A stretch of DNA of 37,915 bases from Candidatus Cloacimonadota bacterium (GCA_021734835.1 JAIPIH010000002.1:205979-243893), one strand, 5' to 3'; positions 8,790 to 18,506 are shown, counted from the first letter of the stretch. Translations and numbers: made by a program. The notes: generated by a model not told the origin, from the letters alone.

Positions 8790-9541
8790 ATAAAACAGCA
8801 GCAATAATTCTCGCCGCAGGGAAGGGAACCCGCATGAAATCCGATAAACCAAAAGTAATTTTTGAATTTGCCGGTAAGCCCATGATAAACCGCGTAATAG
8901 GAACAGCAAATAAATTAAAGTGCGATCTGATAGCAGTTGTGGTAGGATACAAGAAAGATCAGGTCATAAATGTAATTCCGCCTCAGAATAATATAAAATT
9001 TGTTGAGCAAAAAAAGCAGAATGGCACCGGGCATGCAGTTATGGTTACAGAAAGAACATTTCAAGACTTTAATGGTGAAATTTTCATTCTTTGCGGTGAT
9101 GTACCGCTTCTCAGGCACGGCACTCTTAAATTGATTCAAGATAAACATAGAAACACAAAAGCTGCCTGTACAGTTTTAACTGCCAAGATGGATGATGCAC
9201 TGAAATACGGCAGGATCGTTCGGGATGAAAATGATCAGGTCAAAAAGATTGTAGAATTCAAAGATGCTACAGTTTCAGAAAAAAATATAAAAGAGATAAA
9301 CACTGGGATCTATTGTTTTAATTCAAAAGATATGTTTGATTCATTATCTGAAATAGGTAATAGTAATAACCAAAATGAATATTATCTGACAGATACTCTG
9401 GAAATACTAAATAAAACAGGTAAATTAGTAACTTCAGTCCAACTTGACGATATGGTAGAAGCTTCCGGAGTAAACTCTAAACAGCAGTTAATTAATTTGG
9501 AATCAGAATTCAATAAAAGAAGAGAACATTTTGAAAATTAA
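8786..9541 (+). CDS. GlmU-like UDP-GlcNAc pyrophosphorylase domain only
   Basis: 251 residues. AAIILAAGKGTRMKSDKPKV is the sugar-nucleotidyltransferase signature; QKKQNGTGHAV, CGDVPLL, YGRIVRD and EINTGIYCF follow the GlmU uridyltransferase order, ending NEYYLTD. The left-handed beta-helix acetyltransferase domain of full GlmU (about 450 residues) is missing; the protein simply ends after the linker helix, with no remnant downstream. It probably makes UDP-GlcNAc from GlcNAc-1-P, so acetylation of GlcN-1-P must be done elsewhere. Another nucleotide sugar product cannot be excluded. ATGA overlap with folK. Confidence 0.85.
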   Translation: MNKTAAIILAAGKGTRMKSDKPKVIFEFAGKPMINRVIGTANKLKCDLIAVVVGYKKDQVINVIPPQNNIKFVEQKKQNGTGHAVMVTERTFQDFNGEIFILCGDVPLLRHGTLKLIQDKHRNTKAACTVLTAKMDDALKYGRIVRDENDQVKKIVEFKDATVSEKNIKEINTGIYCFNSKDMFDSLSEIGNSNNQNEYYLTDTLEILNKTGKLVTSVQLDDMVEASGVNSKQQLINLESEFNKRREHFEN

Positions 9542-9551
9542 GGAGAGTAAA

Positions 9552-10049
9552 ATGAGTGACAGACTTTATTCACCTTGGCGGTTAGAATATATTTTATCGG
9601 TAAAAGACGAGGAATGTATTTTCTGTATTGAACCTTCAAAAGAGAATGATGAAAAGCATTTAATTTTGTTTCGCAACAAACTCAGTTTTATTATTATGAA
9701 CACATATCCTTACAATAATGGTCATTTACTGATTGTTCCAAATAAACATGTAGCAAATTTGAATGATCTAAGTAAACAAGAAAGTACCGACCTGATCGAA
9801 ACTGTGCAGATCTGTGAAAAGATCATTAAAAATGTTTATACACCAGACGGTTTAAATATCGGAGTTAATTTGGGAAAAGCCGCAGGAGCCGGAATTGATG
9901 ATCATTTACATGTTCATGTCGTACCTCGCTGGAACGGAGATGTAAATTTTATGTCTACCTTAGGTGAAACACGAGTAATACCTGAATCATTTCAACAAGC
10001 TTATGCTAAACTGAAAGAAGAATTTGACAATGAGAAAGTCAAAAAATAA
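9552..10049 (+). CDS. HIT-family hydrolase (AP4A phosphorylase-like)
   Basis: 165 residues. The histidine triad is HLHVHVV (H118, H120, H122), followed by PRW as in the Ap4A phosphorylase-like HIT branch. MSDRLYSPWRLEYI at the start and CIFC (22-25) are typical of this branch. It likely cleaves dinucleoside polyphosphates or AMP conjugates. ATG 9552 has GGAG seven bases upstream; the in-frame TTG at 9531 lies inside the previous gene. Overlaps the next gene by 20 bases. Confidence 0.92.
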   Translation: MSDRLYSPWRLEYILSVKDEECIFCIEPSKENDEKHLILFRNKLSFIIMNTYPYNNGHLLIVPNKHVANLNDLSKQESTDLIETVQICEKIIKNVYTPDGLNIGVNLGKAAGAGIDDHLHVHVVPRWNGDVNFMSTLGETRVIPESFQQAYAKLKEEFDNEKVKK

Positions 10050-10479
10050 TTTGTTGCATATTAATAAAGTGGCTTTATTAATAGTAATTTTAACGTTGCT
10101 GCTAATTTTAACAGCAACTTATTTTTTGTTCTTTCAAAAAAAAGTTATTGTGGAAAATGATAGTGAATTTACTGAAATGACTTCTCTCAAATTAGCTATT
10201 TTAAATGGCTGCGGAGTTCAGGGAGCAGCGAGTAAAGTTAAAGATCATTTTATCAACCAGAATTATGAAAACATAGACATAATATTTTGGGAAAATGTGA
10301 GAAGCAGTAAATTTATCTATGGTAAATCCATTATCGTCGTGAAAAGAAGAAACGAGAGCAAATTAAAATATTTAATGAAAATAACTGGAATCTCTAGAAG
10401 AATTTACGCATTGGATGATAATTCCATTGAAGATCTTCAAATAATTCTTGGCCGAGATTTTAGAGCTTATTTTAAATAG
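10030..10479 (+). CDS. LytR_C-domain membrane-anchored protein
   Basis: 149 residues. One N-terminal membrane helix (about residues 14-36), then a short extracytoplasmic domain beginning LKLAILNGCGVQGAASKVKDHF. This is the LytR cell-envelope C-terminal domain signature (beta strand, then NGxGxxGxA). The family is found fused to or beside wall-polymer ligases; the exact function is unknown. The start could be ATG 10030 or the TTG two codons earlier. It sits before rsfS in an arrangement often seen in bacteria. Confidence 0.8.
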   Translation: MRKSKNNLLHINKVALLIVILTLLLILTATYFLFFQKKVIVENDSEFTEMTSLKLAILNGCGVQGAASKVKDHFINQNYENIDIIFWENVRSSKFIYGKSIIVVKRRNESKLKYLMKITGISRRIYALDDNSIEDLQIILGRDFRAYFK

Positions 10480-10485
10480 GAGAAT

Positions 10486-10842
10486 ATGGAACAACAACAG
10501 GAAATAGCCAATATAAAAAATTGGATAGAAGAAAAAAAAGGTATTGATATTAAGCATATAGATGTAACAGGAAAAACTGATTTCACTGATCATTTGATAA
10601 TATGTAGTGGAACTGCTCCCTTACATAATAGCGCAATTGCAGATAATATCGTGCAAAATGCTAAAGCGAATAATATAGAAATATTATCAACCGAAGGTAA
10701 AGAAACCGGCAGCTGGATATTAATCGATCTCGGTGACATAATAGTTCATATTTTTAACGTTGAAAAACGTAATTATTATAAAATAGAAGAACTTTACGCA
10801 GTTAACTCAAGACCTAAAAAAGAAAAAGTAAATAAAAAATGA
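10486..10842 (+). CDS. rsfS: Ribosomal silencing factor RsfS
   Basis: 118 residues. DIKHIDVTGKTDFTDHLIICSGTA, EGKETGSWILIDLGDIIVHIF and the closing YKIEELYA are the conserved RsfS (Iojap/YbeB) blocks. RsfS binds ribosomal protein L14 and blocks subunit joining during starvation. AGGAG lies 5 bases before the ATG. The stop overlaps the argS ATG. Confidence 0.95.
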   Translation: MEQQQEIANIKNWIEEKKGIDIKHIDVTGKTDFTDHLIICSGTAPLHNSAIADNIVQNAKANNIEILSTEGKETGSWILIDLGDIIVHIFNVEKRNYYKIEELYAVNSRPKKEKVNKK

Positions 10843-12488
10843 AAACTAAAATATATAACGATATTGTTAAATCTTTAAAAAAAATAAACTTAAACTACAA
10901 TAAAAACTTTGGAGTTGAAGTTCCTAATATACCCGAACATGGAGATTTTTCCAGTAATGTTGCTCTGGTCAATACTAAAGTTCTTAAGAAAAAACCTCAT
11001 GATATTGCCAAATTACTGGCTGAAGATCTTTCCAAGAAAAGGGATTACAAATCAATAAAGATTGCTGGACCGGGATTTTTAAATTTCAAACTGGCAACAT
11101 CTCTGTATTATAAAGAGCTAAAGAAAATAGGTGATGCAGGTACTGACTATGGAAAGAGCGATTACGGGAAATCTCAAAAAGTACTTATCGAATTTATTAG
11201 TGCTAATCCTACCGGACCGCTAAATGTTGTTAGTGCTAGAGCAGGTGCGTATGGTGATTCACTTTACAGGATCATGGATCATCTTGGTTTTGAACCATTT
11301 CGTGAATTTTATCTGAATGATGCGGGCAACCAGGTCGATATTCTGGCAGAGTCATTAGAGATAAGATACCGCGAATTACACGGACATGAAGTTGAAGAAT
11401 TTCCTGTGGAAGCCTACCACGGCGAATACATAAAAGAGCTAGCTTTTGAACTAAATACACTTGAAGGGACAAAACTCTTCCACATGACTGAAGATGACAG
11501 ACTGGAGCGAATGAAGAATTTCGCACTGGATGAGATCCATAAGATGCAGATTTCCAGTCTGAAAAGATTTGATGTGGAATTTGATAATTGGATGTCTGAG
11601 AAAAAATTACGGGCAGAAGGAACGTTGGAAGAAGCATTAAGTTACTTAGCAGAGGCAGGTTGCACTTATGAAAAAGACGATGCCGTCTTCTTCTCATCCA
11701 CAAAGTTCGGCGATGAAAAAGATCGTGTGCTTATAAAAGCCGATGGAAACCCGACCTACCTTGTACCAGATATTGCCTATCACCTAACAAAATATAATCG
11801 CGGATTCAATATAATTTTGGATGTCCTGGGTCCTGATCATCATGGTCATGTTTCTAAACTCAGAGCAGCTATAAAAGCGTTGGAATTAGATGATTCCAAA
11901 CTGGAAATTATCTATCTGCAGCATATTAATTTGTTGCAAGATGGTGAGATCGTAAAAATGTCGAAGCGCACCGGTAAGATCATTACAATGGATGATCTCA
12001 TTGATGAAGTAGGAAAAGATGCAGCTCGTTATTTCTTTCTAGATAGACGTCCCTCGGCGCATCTGGATTTTGATCTGGAACTTGCAAAAAAGAAAACCAG
12101 CGAAAATCCAGTCTTCTACTGCCAATACGCATACGCAAGAATTAACAGCGTGTTAAAAAAAGCCAAAAAAGTTAAGTTGTCACTAAAGAAATGTAAGGAC
12201 ATTAAATTAAAGAAATTATCAAAAAAAGATGAACTGGATATAATCAAAAAAATGCTTGAATTTCCTGCGATACTGCAGCTTTGTGCTGATAATCGGGAAC
12301 CTCACAGATTAGCAGGATATGTTCATGAACTGGCAAGTATGTTCCACAAGTACTACGCCAAATATAAGATCATAGATGAGGAAAATCCAGATTTAAGTTG
12401 TGCAAGATTGTATCTGATCAGCGCTGTTCAAAATGTAATTTCTATTTCTCTAGGACTGATGGGAATATCTTCTCCCAAAAAAATGTGA
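10839..12488 (+). CDS. argS: Arginyl-tRNA synthetase with altered HIGH motif
   Basis: 549 residues, normal ArgRS length. An N-terminal Add-1 domain (VEVPNIPEHGDFSSNVAL), the catalytic domain (IEFISANPTGPL..., FYLNDAGNQ), KMSK at 373-376 (VKMSKRTGK) and a C-terminal DALR anticodon-binding domain are all present. The class I HxGH motif that normally follows NPTGPL is replaced by N129-V-V-S132. The surrounding sequence is intact and the KMSK loop is perfect, so the gene looks functional. Starts in an ATGA overlap with rsfS. Confidence 0.96.
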   Translation: MKTKIYNDIVKSLKKINLNYNKNFGVEVPNIPEHGDFSSNVALVNTKVLKKKPHDIAKLLAEDLSKKRDYKSIKIAGPGFLNFKLATSLYYKELKKIGDAGTDYGKSDYGKSQKVLIEFISANPTGPLNVVSARAGAYGDSLYRIMDHLGFEPFREFYLNDAGNQVDILAESLEIRYRELHGHEVEEFPVEAYHGEYIKELAFELNTLEGTKLFHMTEDDRLERMKNFALDEIHKMQISSLKRFDVEFDNWMSEKKLRAEGTLEEALSYLAEAGCTYEKDDAVFFSSTKFGDEKDRVLIKADGNPTYLVPDIAYHLTKYNRGFNIILDVLGPDHHGHVSKLRAAIKALELDDSKLEIIYLQHINLLQDGEIVKMSKRTGKIITMDDLIDEVGKDAARYFFLDRRPSAHLDFDLELAKKKTSENPVFYCQYAYARINSVLKKAKKVKLSLKKCKDIKLKKLSKKDELDIIKKMLEFPAILQLCADNREPHRLAGYVHELASMFHKYYAKYKIIDEENPDLSCARLYLISAVQNVISISLGLMGISSPKKM

Positions 12489-12501
12489 TCTTTATTTATT
12501 T

Positions 12502-13002
12502 ATGTGCAAAACAGTAATATTATCAGATACTCATAATAATCAATCTATACTTAAAGAAGTTTTTTTACATGAATCTGGATATACCCACATTATCCATTTA
12601 GGAGATGATTATGAAGATTTGGATGAAACTCCTGAGCTTACTGTTAATGCGTTATTAGTCAGAGTTCCCGGAATTTTTCACAAAGGTTATTTAACTAAAA
12701 CAATTCCCAATATCCGTGGATTTAAAATCGGCAAATGGAAAATAGCAATAACTCATCGTCTAGAAGATTTTTCAAATTTAAATTCACATTACGATATTTA
12801 TTTATATGGACACACTCATCATCCACTTTATCAAAGGATCGGTAGTAGACATTTTATTAATCCGGGACATCTAAAAGATCATACTGATAGAGGTACCAAA
12901 GCTTCTTATGCAACAATGAAGATCCAAGGAAATCAGATAGAATTGGAATTTAAACATTTAGATGGAATCACATTCAATCGGAAAATTTTAAATAACAAGT
13001 AA
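12502..13002 (+). CDS. YfcE/MJ0936-family metallophosphoesterase
   Basis: 166 residues, single domain. The metal ligand motifs are in order: SDTHNN near residue 8, HLGDD near residue 32, and YGHTHHP near residue 101, followed by INPGHL. The family hydrolyses phosphodiesters with two metal ions; the substrate is not predictable. It starts 13 bases after the argS stop without a clear Shine-Dalgarno sequence and is probably the last gene of the housekeeping run. Confidence 0.9.
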   Translation: MCKTVILSDTHNNQSILKEVFLHESGYTHIIHLGDDYEDLDETPELTVNALLVRVPGIFHKGYLTKTIPNIRGFKIGKWKIAITHRLEDFSNLNSHYDIYLYGHTHHPLYQRIGSRHFINPGHLKDHTDRGTKASYATMKIQGNQIELEFKHLDGITFNRKILNNK

Positions 13003-13054
13003 CTTTATTGGATATTTTAAGTTAATATAAATAATATATTGGTGCGGAGGTTAT

Positions 13055-14041
13055 ATGAAAATTGAAGAGATCAATAAAAAGGTAATGGAAAAAAGCATTT
13101 TGATCAACCAGATATTGGATGAAACCAAGAAAGTGATCGTTGGGCAGAAATACATGATAACGCGACTTCTCATAGGACTTTTAGCAGATGGACATATTTT
13201 AATTGAAGGAGTCCCGGGACTAGCAAAAACTTTGGCAGTAGATACCTTAGCGAAGACGATAAAATCAACTTTTCAAAGAATTCAATTTACACCTGATCTG
13301 TTACCAGCGGATTTGATGGGAACTCTGATCTATAATCAGAAAACCAGTGAATTTGTAGCAAAAAAAGGACCGGTTTTTGCTAACTTTATATTAGCTGATG
13401 AGATAAATCGTGCTCCTGCCAAGGTACAATCAGCACTGTTGGAATCAATGCAGGAAAGGCAGGTAACAATTGGCGATAAAACCTATCCATTGCCAAAACC
13501 CTTCTTAGTAATGGCTACCCAAAATCCTTTGGAACAAGAAGGTACTTACCCGCTTCCTGAAGCTCAGGTAGATCGTTTTATGCTGAAACTGATAGTTAAT
13601 TATCCGAATCGTGATGAAGAAAAACTGATTTTAGACAAAATGGTGCGGAAAGATGAGATTGTAGTTAAATCGGTAGTAAAACCAACTGAGATCATGGCGA
13701 TGCGAGAATTGATCAAAGATATTCACATGGAAGAAAAAATAAAAGATTATATTTTGGATCTAGTATTTGCAACCCGTCAGCCGGAGAAATATAAAAATCT
13801 GGAAGACATTAAGGGTCTGATTGATTGCGGAGCATCACCACGTGCAACAATTTACTTGGCTCAAGCTGCAAAAGCTCATGCTTTTCTGGAACATCGCGGT
13901 TATGTTACCCCTGATGATATTAAAGCGATTGGAAAAGATATTTTAAGACATCGGATCATCCTAACTTATGAAGCAGAAGCAGAACAGATAACACAGGAAG
14001 ACATAGTTACAAGATTATTTGATGAGATTGAAGTTCCATAA
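13055..14041 (+). CDS. moxR: MoxR-family AAA+ ATPase
   Basis: 328 residues. Walker A is GVPGLAKT (52-59), Walker B FILADEINRAP (D115, E116); MATQNPLEQEGTYPLPEAQVDRF is the MoxR sensor region. MoxR ATPases act as chaperones for metal insertion or complex assembly and are nearly always followed by DUF58 and VWA genes, as here. GCGGAGG lies 5 bases before the ATG. The 52-base AT-rich gap upstream may hold the operon promoter, but I see no clear box. Confidence 0.95.
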   Translation: MKIEEINKKVMEKSILINQILDETKKVIVGQKYMITRLLIGLLADGHILIEGVPGLAKTLAVDTLAKTIKSTFQRIQFTPDLLPADLMGTLIYNQKTSEFVAKKGPVFANFILADEINRAPAKVQSALLESMQERQVTIGDKTYPLPKPFLVMATQNPLEQEGTYPLPEAQVDRFMLKLIVNYPNRDEEKLILDKMVRKDEIVVKSVVKPTEIMAMRELIKDIHMEEKIKDYILDLVFATRQPEKYKNLEDIKGLIDCGASPRATIYLAQAAKAHAFLEHRGYVTPDDIKAIGKDILRHRIILTYEAEAEQITQEDIVTRLFDEIEVP

Positions 14042-14055
14042 TCAGAAGTAGATCT

Positions 14056-14940
14056 ATGCAAACATCTGAAATTATCAAGAAAGTTCGTAAAATCGAGATA
14101 ACGACCAGAAATTTGGTGTCTGACCTTTTTTCAGGTGAATATCACAGTCTTTTTAAGGGACAAGGTTTGGAATTCTCCGAAGTCAGAGAATATCAAACCG
14201 GTGACAGCTTCCGCCAGATTGATTGGAATGTAACTGCCCGGCACGGGTATCCCTATATTAAAAAATTTGAGGAAACACGGGAACTAAACGTTATGTTCCT
14301 TATCGACAGCAGTGCTTCTACACTGTTCGGTACTAAAGAATATCTTAAATCAGAATTTATTACTGAGATAACCGCTGTTCTCTCATTTTCTGCTTTATCC
14401 AATAATGATAAAGTCGGGTTATTGCTGTTTACAGATGAAATTGAGAAATACATTCCACCAACAAAGGGGAAAAAATCAGCTTTAAGGATTTTACGGGATA
14501 TCCTCTATTTTGAACCAAAGAAAACGGGAACAAATATCAAAGTTGCAGTTGAATACATATATCATTTAATCAAGAAACGTAGTATTATATTTGTTATTTC
14601 TGATTTTCTGGATACCGATTATCTTGATAGTTTGAAAATATTAGCCAAAAAACATGATGTCATCGCTATGAAAATCCAGGATAAAGCTGAAACCGAATTA
14701 CCCAAAGCCGGTTTGCTTTATCTTAAAGATCCTGAATCAGGAGAATTGTTAACAATAAATTCTTCCAATCCTGAACTTCGTGAAAAGTACAAACAAAAAG
14801 TAAGCAGGGAAAATGAGGAACTTCAGGAAACGTTCAGAAAAATGAGGATAGATCTTTTGATCCTTGAAACTGATAAGCCTTATGTTCCTGAGTTAATGAA
14901 ATTCTTTAAATTCCGAATTAGAATGAAGAACCAGAGGTAG
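14056..14940 (+). CDS. DUF58 protein (VWA-like)
   Basis: 294 residues. The DUF58 signature GLEFSEVREYQTGDSFRQIDWNVTARHG is at about residues 35-62, with the VWA-like MFLIDSSASTLFG near residue 81 (DxSxS metal site). It is the usual partner of MoxR. Cytoplasmic, no membrane segment seen. Fifteen bases after moxR. Confidence 0.92.
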   Translation: MQTSEIIKKVRKIEITTRNLVSDLFSGEYHSLFKGQGLEFSEVREYQTGDSFRQIDWNVTARHGYPYIKKFEETRELNVMFLIDSSASTLFGTKEYLKSEFITEITAVLSFSALSNNDKVGLLLFTDEIEKYIPPTKGKKSALRILRDILYFEPKKTGTNIKVAVEYIYHLIKKRSIIFVISDFLDTDYLDSLKILAKKHDVIAMKIQDKAETELPKAGLLYLKDPESGELLTINSSNPELREKYKQKVSRENEELQETFRKMRIDLLILETDKPYVPELMKFFKFRIRMKNQR

Positions 14941-14942
14941 AA

Positions 14943-15848
14943 TTGTTAAAAAAATATATTTTCCTGATTTTCAGTTTAATTCAGCTAAATTTATACTCAG
15001 CAAACATAGATCAGAGTCTGGAGAAACCACAAAAACTTTTTATCGGTTCCCCTTTCAAATTACATGTAAACATATCATCTGAATTAACAGACAGTATTTA
15101 TACAACTCCAAAAGATACACTTGATATTTTTATTTTAAAATCTTTCACGACATCAGAGAGAGTGCTTGAAGATAAAAAAATAACTAATTTAGATCTTATC
15201 TATCAGCCATTTGACACAGGAGAATATACTTTCCCTGAACTCGAATTTGCAGTTAAAACAGCAGATACATTAGCAATACTGAAGACAAAAGAATTTTTAC
15301 TGAATGTGGAATCTGTAATAGCAGACAGTACACAAAATATCAAAGATATCGCCGGACCGATCAAGATAGATCTTGGTTTCTTTGATTATTTCATCCCAAT
15401 ATTAATTTTACTGATTCTGATCTTCGGAGTGAGATATTTGATCAAATTCTTGAGAATACCTAAGAACCAAATACCTAAACCAAGTTTTTCTGATACAAGA
15501 CCTGCTTTTATTATTGCTCTGGAGTTGCTACACAACTTAGATAAGGAAAAATTATTAAGTAAAGGTGATTATCTCAATTTTTACTTCAAATTATCATTTA
15601 TTTTACGGTTTTTCATCGAGTTACAATATAAGATCAATGCGGTTGAGATGACAACAAGCGAGATCAGGTCAAATCTTATTCTGGATGATCATAAAGAAAA
15701 ATCTGAGATACTGGATTTTTTAAACAAAGCAGATCTGATAAAATTTGCTAAACGAGTACCGGAAAGTGCAGAGATTGAAGCTTCAGTAAAATGGTTAGAA
15801 AATTATTTACTGTCATTTGAGCCTGCGGAGGAAACAAATAATGCTTGA
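14943..15848 (+). CDS. BatD/DUF4381-like membrane protein of the Bat operon
   Basis: 301 residues. A signal peptide (1-19), an Ig-like periplasmic part, a membrane helix at about 141-160 (ILILLILIFGVRYLI) and a cytoplasmic helical tail. This layout is that of short BatD-type or DUF4381 proteins in moxR-DUF58 operons. The start is a TTG at 14943 with GAGGT four bases upstream; no ATG fits. It overlaps the next gene in an ATG-TGA arrangement. The function is inferred only from context. Confidence 0.7.
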   Translation: MLKKYIFLIFSLIQLNLYSANIDQSLEKPQKLFIGSPFKLHVNISSELTDSIYTTPKDTLDIFILKSFTTSERVLEDKKITNLDLIYQPFDTGEYTFPELEFAVKTADTLAILKTKEFLLNVESVIADSTQNIKDIAGPIKIDLGFFDYFIPILILLILIFGVRYLIKFLRIPKNQIPKPSFSDTRPAFIIALELLHNLDKEKLLSKGDYLNFYFKLSFILRFFIELQYKINAVEMTTSEIRSNLILDDHKEKSEILDFLNKADLIKFAKRVPESAEIEASVKWLENYLLSFEPAEETNNA

Positions 15849-16830
15849 ATTTGTTCATCCTAATTGGTTCTGGGCTTTAGGGTTCATCCCAGTTTATCTG
15901 CTCTATTATTTTCTGATCCTGAGAAAAAAAAGCGTTCGCCTCCTGCACAGCAGACTGGCGCTCATTCGATCAATTTCCAAGAAAAGCAGCTTCTTACAAT
16001 ACATTCCAATGATAATAAGAGTATTAACATTAACCTTACTTATTATTGCTTTAGCCAGACCCAGACTAGCTGATAAAAAACAACAGATCACAGGCAAAGG
16101 TATCGATATCATTTTAGCGATTGATGTAAGCGGCAGTATGAAAGCTATTGATTTTAAACCAGTTAACAGATTAGAAGCAGCTAAAAAAGTTGCAACTGAA
16201 TTTATAGAAAAGCGTAGAAGTGATCGTATTGGGTTAATTGTGTTTTCTGAAAATGCGTACACTAAATGTCCGCTTACCTTGGACTATAATATTTTAATGA
16301 ACATAATGGACGACGTAAGTATTGATGAAAAAGCGAATGGAACTGCTATCGGTATGGGATTAGCAACGAGTGTCGCTCGTCTAAAAGATTCCGAAGCGAT
16401 ATCAAAAGTTATTATACTTATTACCGATGGTAGAAATAACTCCGGCGAGATCGAACCACTCGATGCAGCTGGATTTGCGGCTGCATTTGATGTTAAAGTT
16501 TATCCTGTTGGTGTTGGTAGTAAAGGTTTGGTGGATTATCCGATGCAAACTGCCTTTGGAGTTAGATACCAAAAAGTAAAGATAGATATGGATATGGATT
16601 CCCTAGATAGAATTGCCGAGATTACGGGTACACAACACGCCAGATTAGCCGGTAATACTGATGAGCTGCAAAAAATTTTGAAGAATATTGACGAAATGGA
16701 AAAAACTGAAATAAAAATAAATGATTATTATATTTACTATGAATTATTCTGGATTTATTTATTAGCAGCATTTATTTTGATCATTATTGAATTTATCTTT
16801 AGAATAGTGATAAGAAAACAAATTCCTTAA
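15841..16830 (+). CDS. batA: BatA-type VWA membrane protein
   Basis: 329 residues. Two N-terminal membrane helices (about 8-27 and 56-72), a VWA domain with an intact MIDAS motif DVSGS (95-99), and a C-terminal helix (about 305-325). This is the BatA/BatB layout. VWA proteins of this type form membrane complexes with MoxR and Bat partners in the periplasm; the link to oxygen tolerance comes from Bacteroides. ATG 15841 has GGAGG upstream; the longer frame starts at a TTG within the previous gene. Confidence 0.9.
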   Translation: MLEFVHPNWFWALGFIPVYLLYYFLILRKKSVRLLHSRLALIRSISKKSSFLQYIPMIIRVLTLTLLIIALARPRLADKKQQITGKGIDIILAIDVSGSMKAIDFKPVNRLEAAKKVATEFIEKRRSDRIGLIVFSENAYTKCPLTLDYNILMNIMDDVSIDEKANGTAIGMGLATSVARLKDSEAISKVIILITDGRNNSGEIEPLDAAGFAAAFDVKVYPVGVGSKGLVDYPMQTAFGVRYQKVKIDMDMDSLDRIAEITGTQHARLAGNTDELQKILKNIDEMEKTEIKINDYYIYYELFWIYLLAAFILIIIEFIFRIVIRKQIP

Positions 16831-16839
16831 GGAGGAAAT

Positions 16840-18486
16840 ATGAAAAACATCATCATACCGGTTTTATTGTTTTTTTGTTTCACGCTTTTAACTGCATTAG
16901 ATTCTAACATAACAAATGTAACAGTATTTTCAGATCGTGCTCAGATAACACGCTCTGCAGCTTCTAATCTATCTCAGGGAGAACACTTACTCATTTTTAA
17001 TGATCTTCCCGTACAAATTGAAAAAAACAGCATTCAGGTTAGTGGTAAGGGAAACGCTATTCTGCGAGATGTAAAGTTTAAAACTGAACAATTCACGCAT
17101 GAGACTGATGTACAGCAGAGAGTTTTATTGGCTAATCTGCAGGAGTTCATTGATAAAAAGATAAAATTGAATGATCAGGTAGCGCAAGCTCATACAGAGA
17201 AACAAATCATCAAAGACATACTTACAAAGCTAACCAGCACAAAAGAACATACAGAAAGTATTGAGCTAGATCCTGATAAATGGATCAAGATGGTTGAATT
17301 TCACAGAACCAGAAATACAGCTCTTGATAGTGAAATTAGAATTACAAATAAGCAATTAGCAGAAATAAATTCGGAAATTGACAAGATACAACGCGAGATC
17401 CAGGAATTAGGTCAGAAAGCATACAAACATAAGAATATTGTTGAAGTATTGGTAGAGATGAAACAAGCTGGAGAGCTGAAACTAAAACTTTCTTATATTG
17501 TATATGGTCCGTACTGGACTCCTCTTTATGATCTGAGAGTAGATTCGCAAAATAAGACAATCGCACTTACTTACAAAAGTAATATCTATCAATCAACCGG
17601 TGAAGATTGGAATGAGGTTGATCTAAAGTTATCATCTGCAAAGCCGAATATAAATGCTCAACCTCCTAAACTCCATCCTTTATGTATATCATTATTCAAA
17701 CCTCAAGCTGTCCTTGCTGAAAGCAAAAAATCCTATTCGCGAAACCTTATGAAAAGTGGTTCAGAATATCCGATGGCCGATGCGGCAGCTCTGGGCGATA
17801 AAGAAATGTATGATACATTACAAGAAATGACCTCAGCTCCATCCATTGTCGAAACAGGAGCTACCGCAGTGGTCTTTGATATTGAAGGAAATTATTCAAT
17901 TAAAAGTGATAATAAATTGCATCAGGCAACCATAACAATTGAGAATTTCCCAGCAGAATTCAGTTATACAGCTATTCCTAAATATTCTCAATTTACTTAT
18001 TTAAAGGCAAAGATCAAAAATGACTCTGAATATCCATTTTTAGCAGGAGATTCTAACGTATTTCTAGATAATAACTTTGTAGCAAATTCTTATCTTGAAA
18101 ACGTTGCTCCATCTGAGGAGTTCTGGTCTTTTTTAGGAATTGATGAAGCTGTGAAAATAGAGTATAAGTTTGTAAAAAAATACGATGAAACCGGCGGATT
18201 GTTTGTGGAGAAAAATAAACGTAACTTTGAGTATTTAATTACTATTACTAATAACAAGAAAACTTCTGAAGAAATAGTTTTATGGGATCAACTGCCCATC
18301 TCCCAAAACGAGAATTTAAAAGTTAAATTGCTTGAACCTGCCTATAAAGAAGATACAAAAGAATTAAAAATTAATGAGTTCAAATATCTGGAATGGAGAA
18401 TTGAGTTGAAGCCCAACGAAGAGAAAAAAATTCCTTTCAGATATTCAGTTGAGTATCCAAAAGGAACTCAACTTAGAGGATTTTAG
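16840..18486 (+). CDS. DUF4139/DUF4140 (mucoidy inhibitor MuiA-like) exported protein
   Basis: 548 residues with a signal peptide (1-19). NVTVFSDRAQITRSAASNLSQGEHLLIFNDLP (about 26-57) is the DUF4140 N-terminal domain. A coiled coil of about 100 residues follows, then the DUF4139 domain starting LKLSYIVYGPYWTPLYDLRVD. The C-terminus VLWDQLPIS...WRIELKPNEEKKIPFRYSVEYPKG is typical of the family. Function unknown; the name comes from a Sphingomonas/Xanthomonas phenotype. AAGGAGG precedes the ATG. Unusually it sits between batA and batB. Confidence 0.85.
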   Translation: MKNIIIPVLLFFCFTLLTALDSNITNVTVFSDRAQITRSAASNLSQGEHLLIFNDLPVQIEKNSIQVSGKGNAILRDVKFKTEQFTHETDVQQRVLLANLQEFIDKKIKLNDQVAQAHTEKQIIKDILTKLTSTKEHTESIELDPDKWIKMVEFHRTRNTALDSEIRITNKQLAEINSEIDKIQREIQELGQKAYKHKNIVEVLVEMKQAGELKLKLSYIVYGPYWTPLYDLRVDSQNKTIALTYKSNIYQSTGEDWNEVDLKLSSAKPNINAQPPKLHPLCISLFKPQAVLAESKKSYSRNLMKSGSEYPMADAAALGDKEMYDTLQEMTSAPSIVETGATAVVFDIEGNYSIKSDNKLHQATITIENFPAEFSYTAIPKYSQFTYLKAKIKNDSEYPFLAGDSNVFLDNNFVANSYLENVAPSEEFWSFLGIDEAVKIEYKFVKKYDETGGLFVEKNKRNFEYLITITNNKKTSEEIVLWDQLPISQNENLKVKLLEPAYKEDTKELKINEFKYLEWRIELKPNEEKKIPFRYSVEYPKGTQLRGF

Positions 18487-18506
18487 AAGGGTGGAGTTGA
18501 ATTAAT

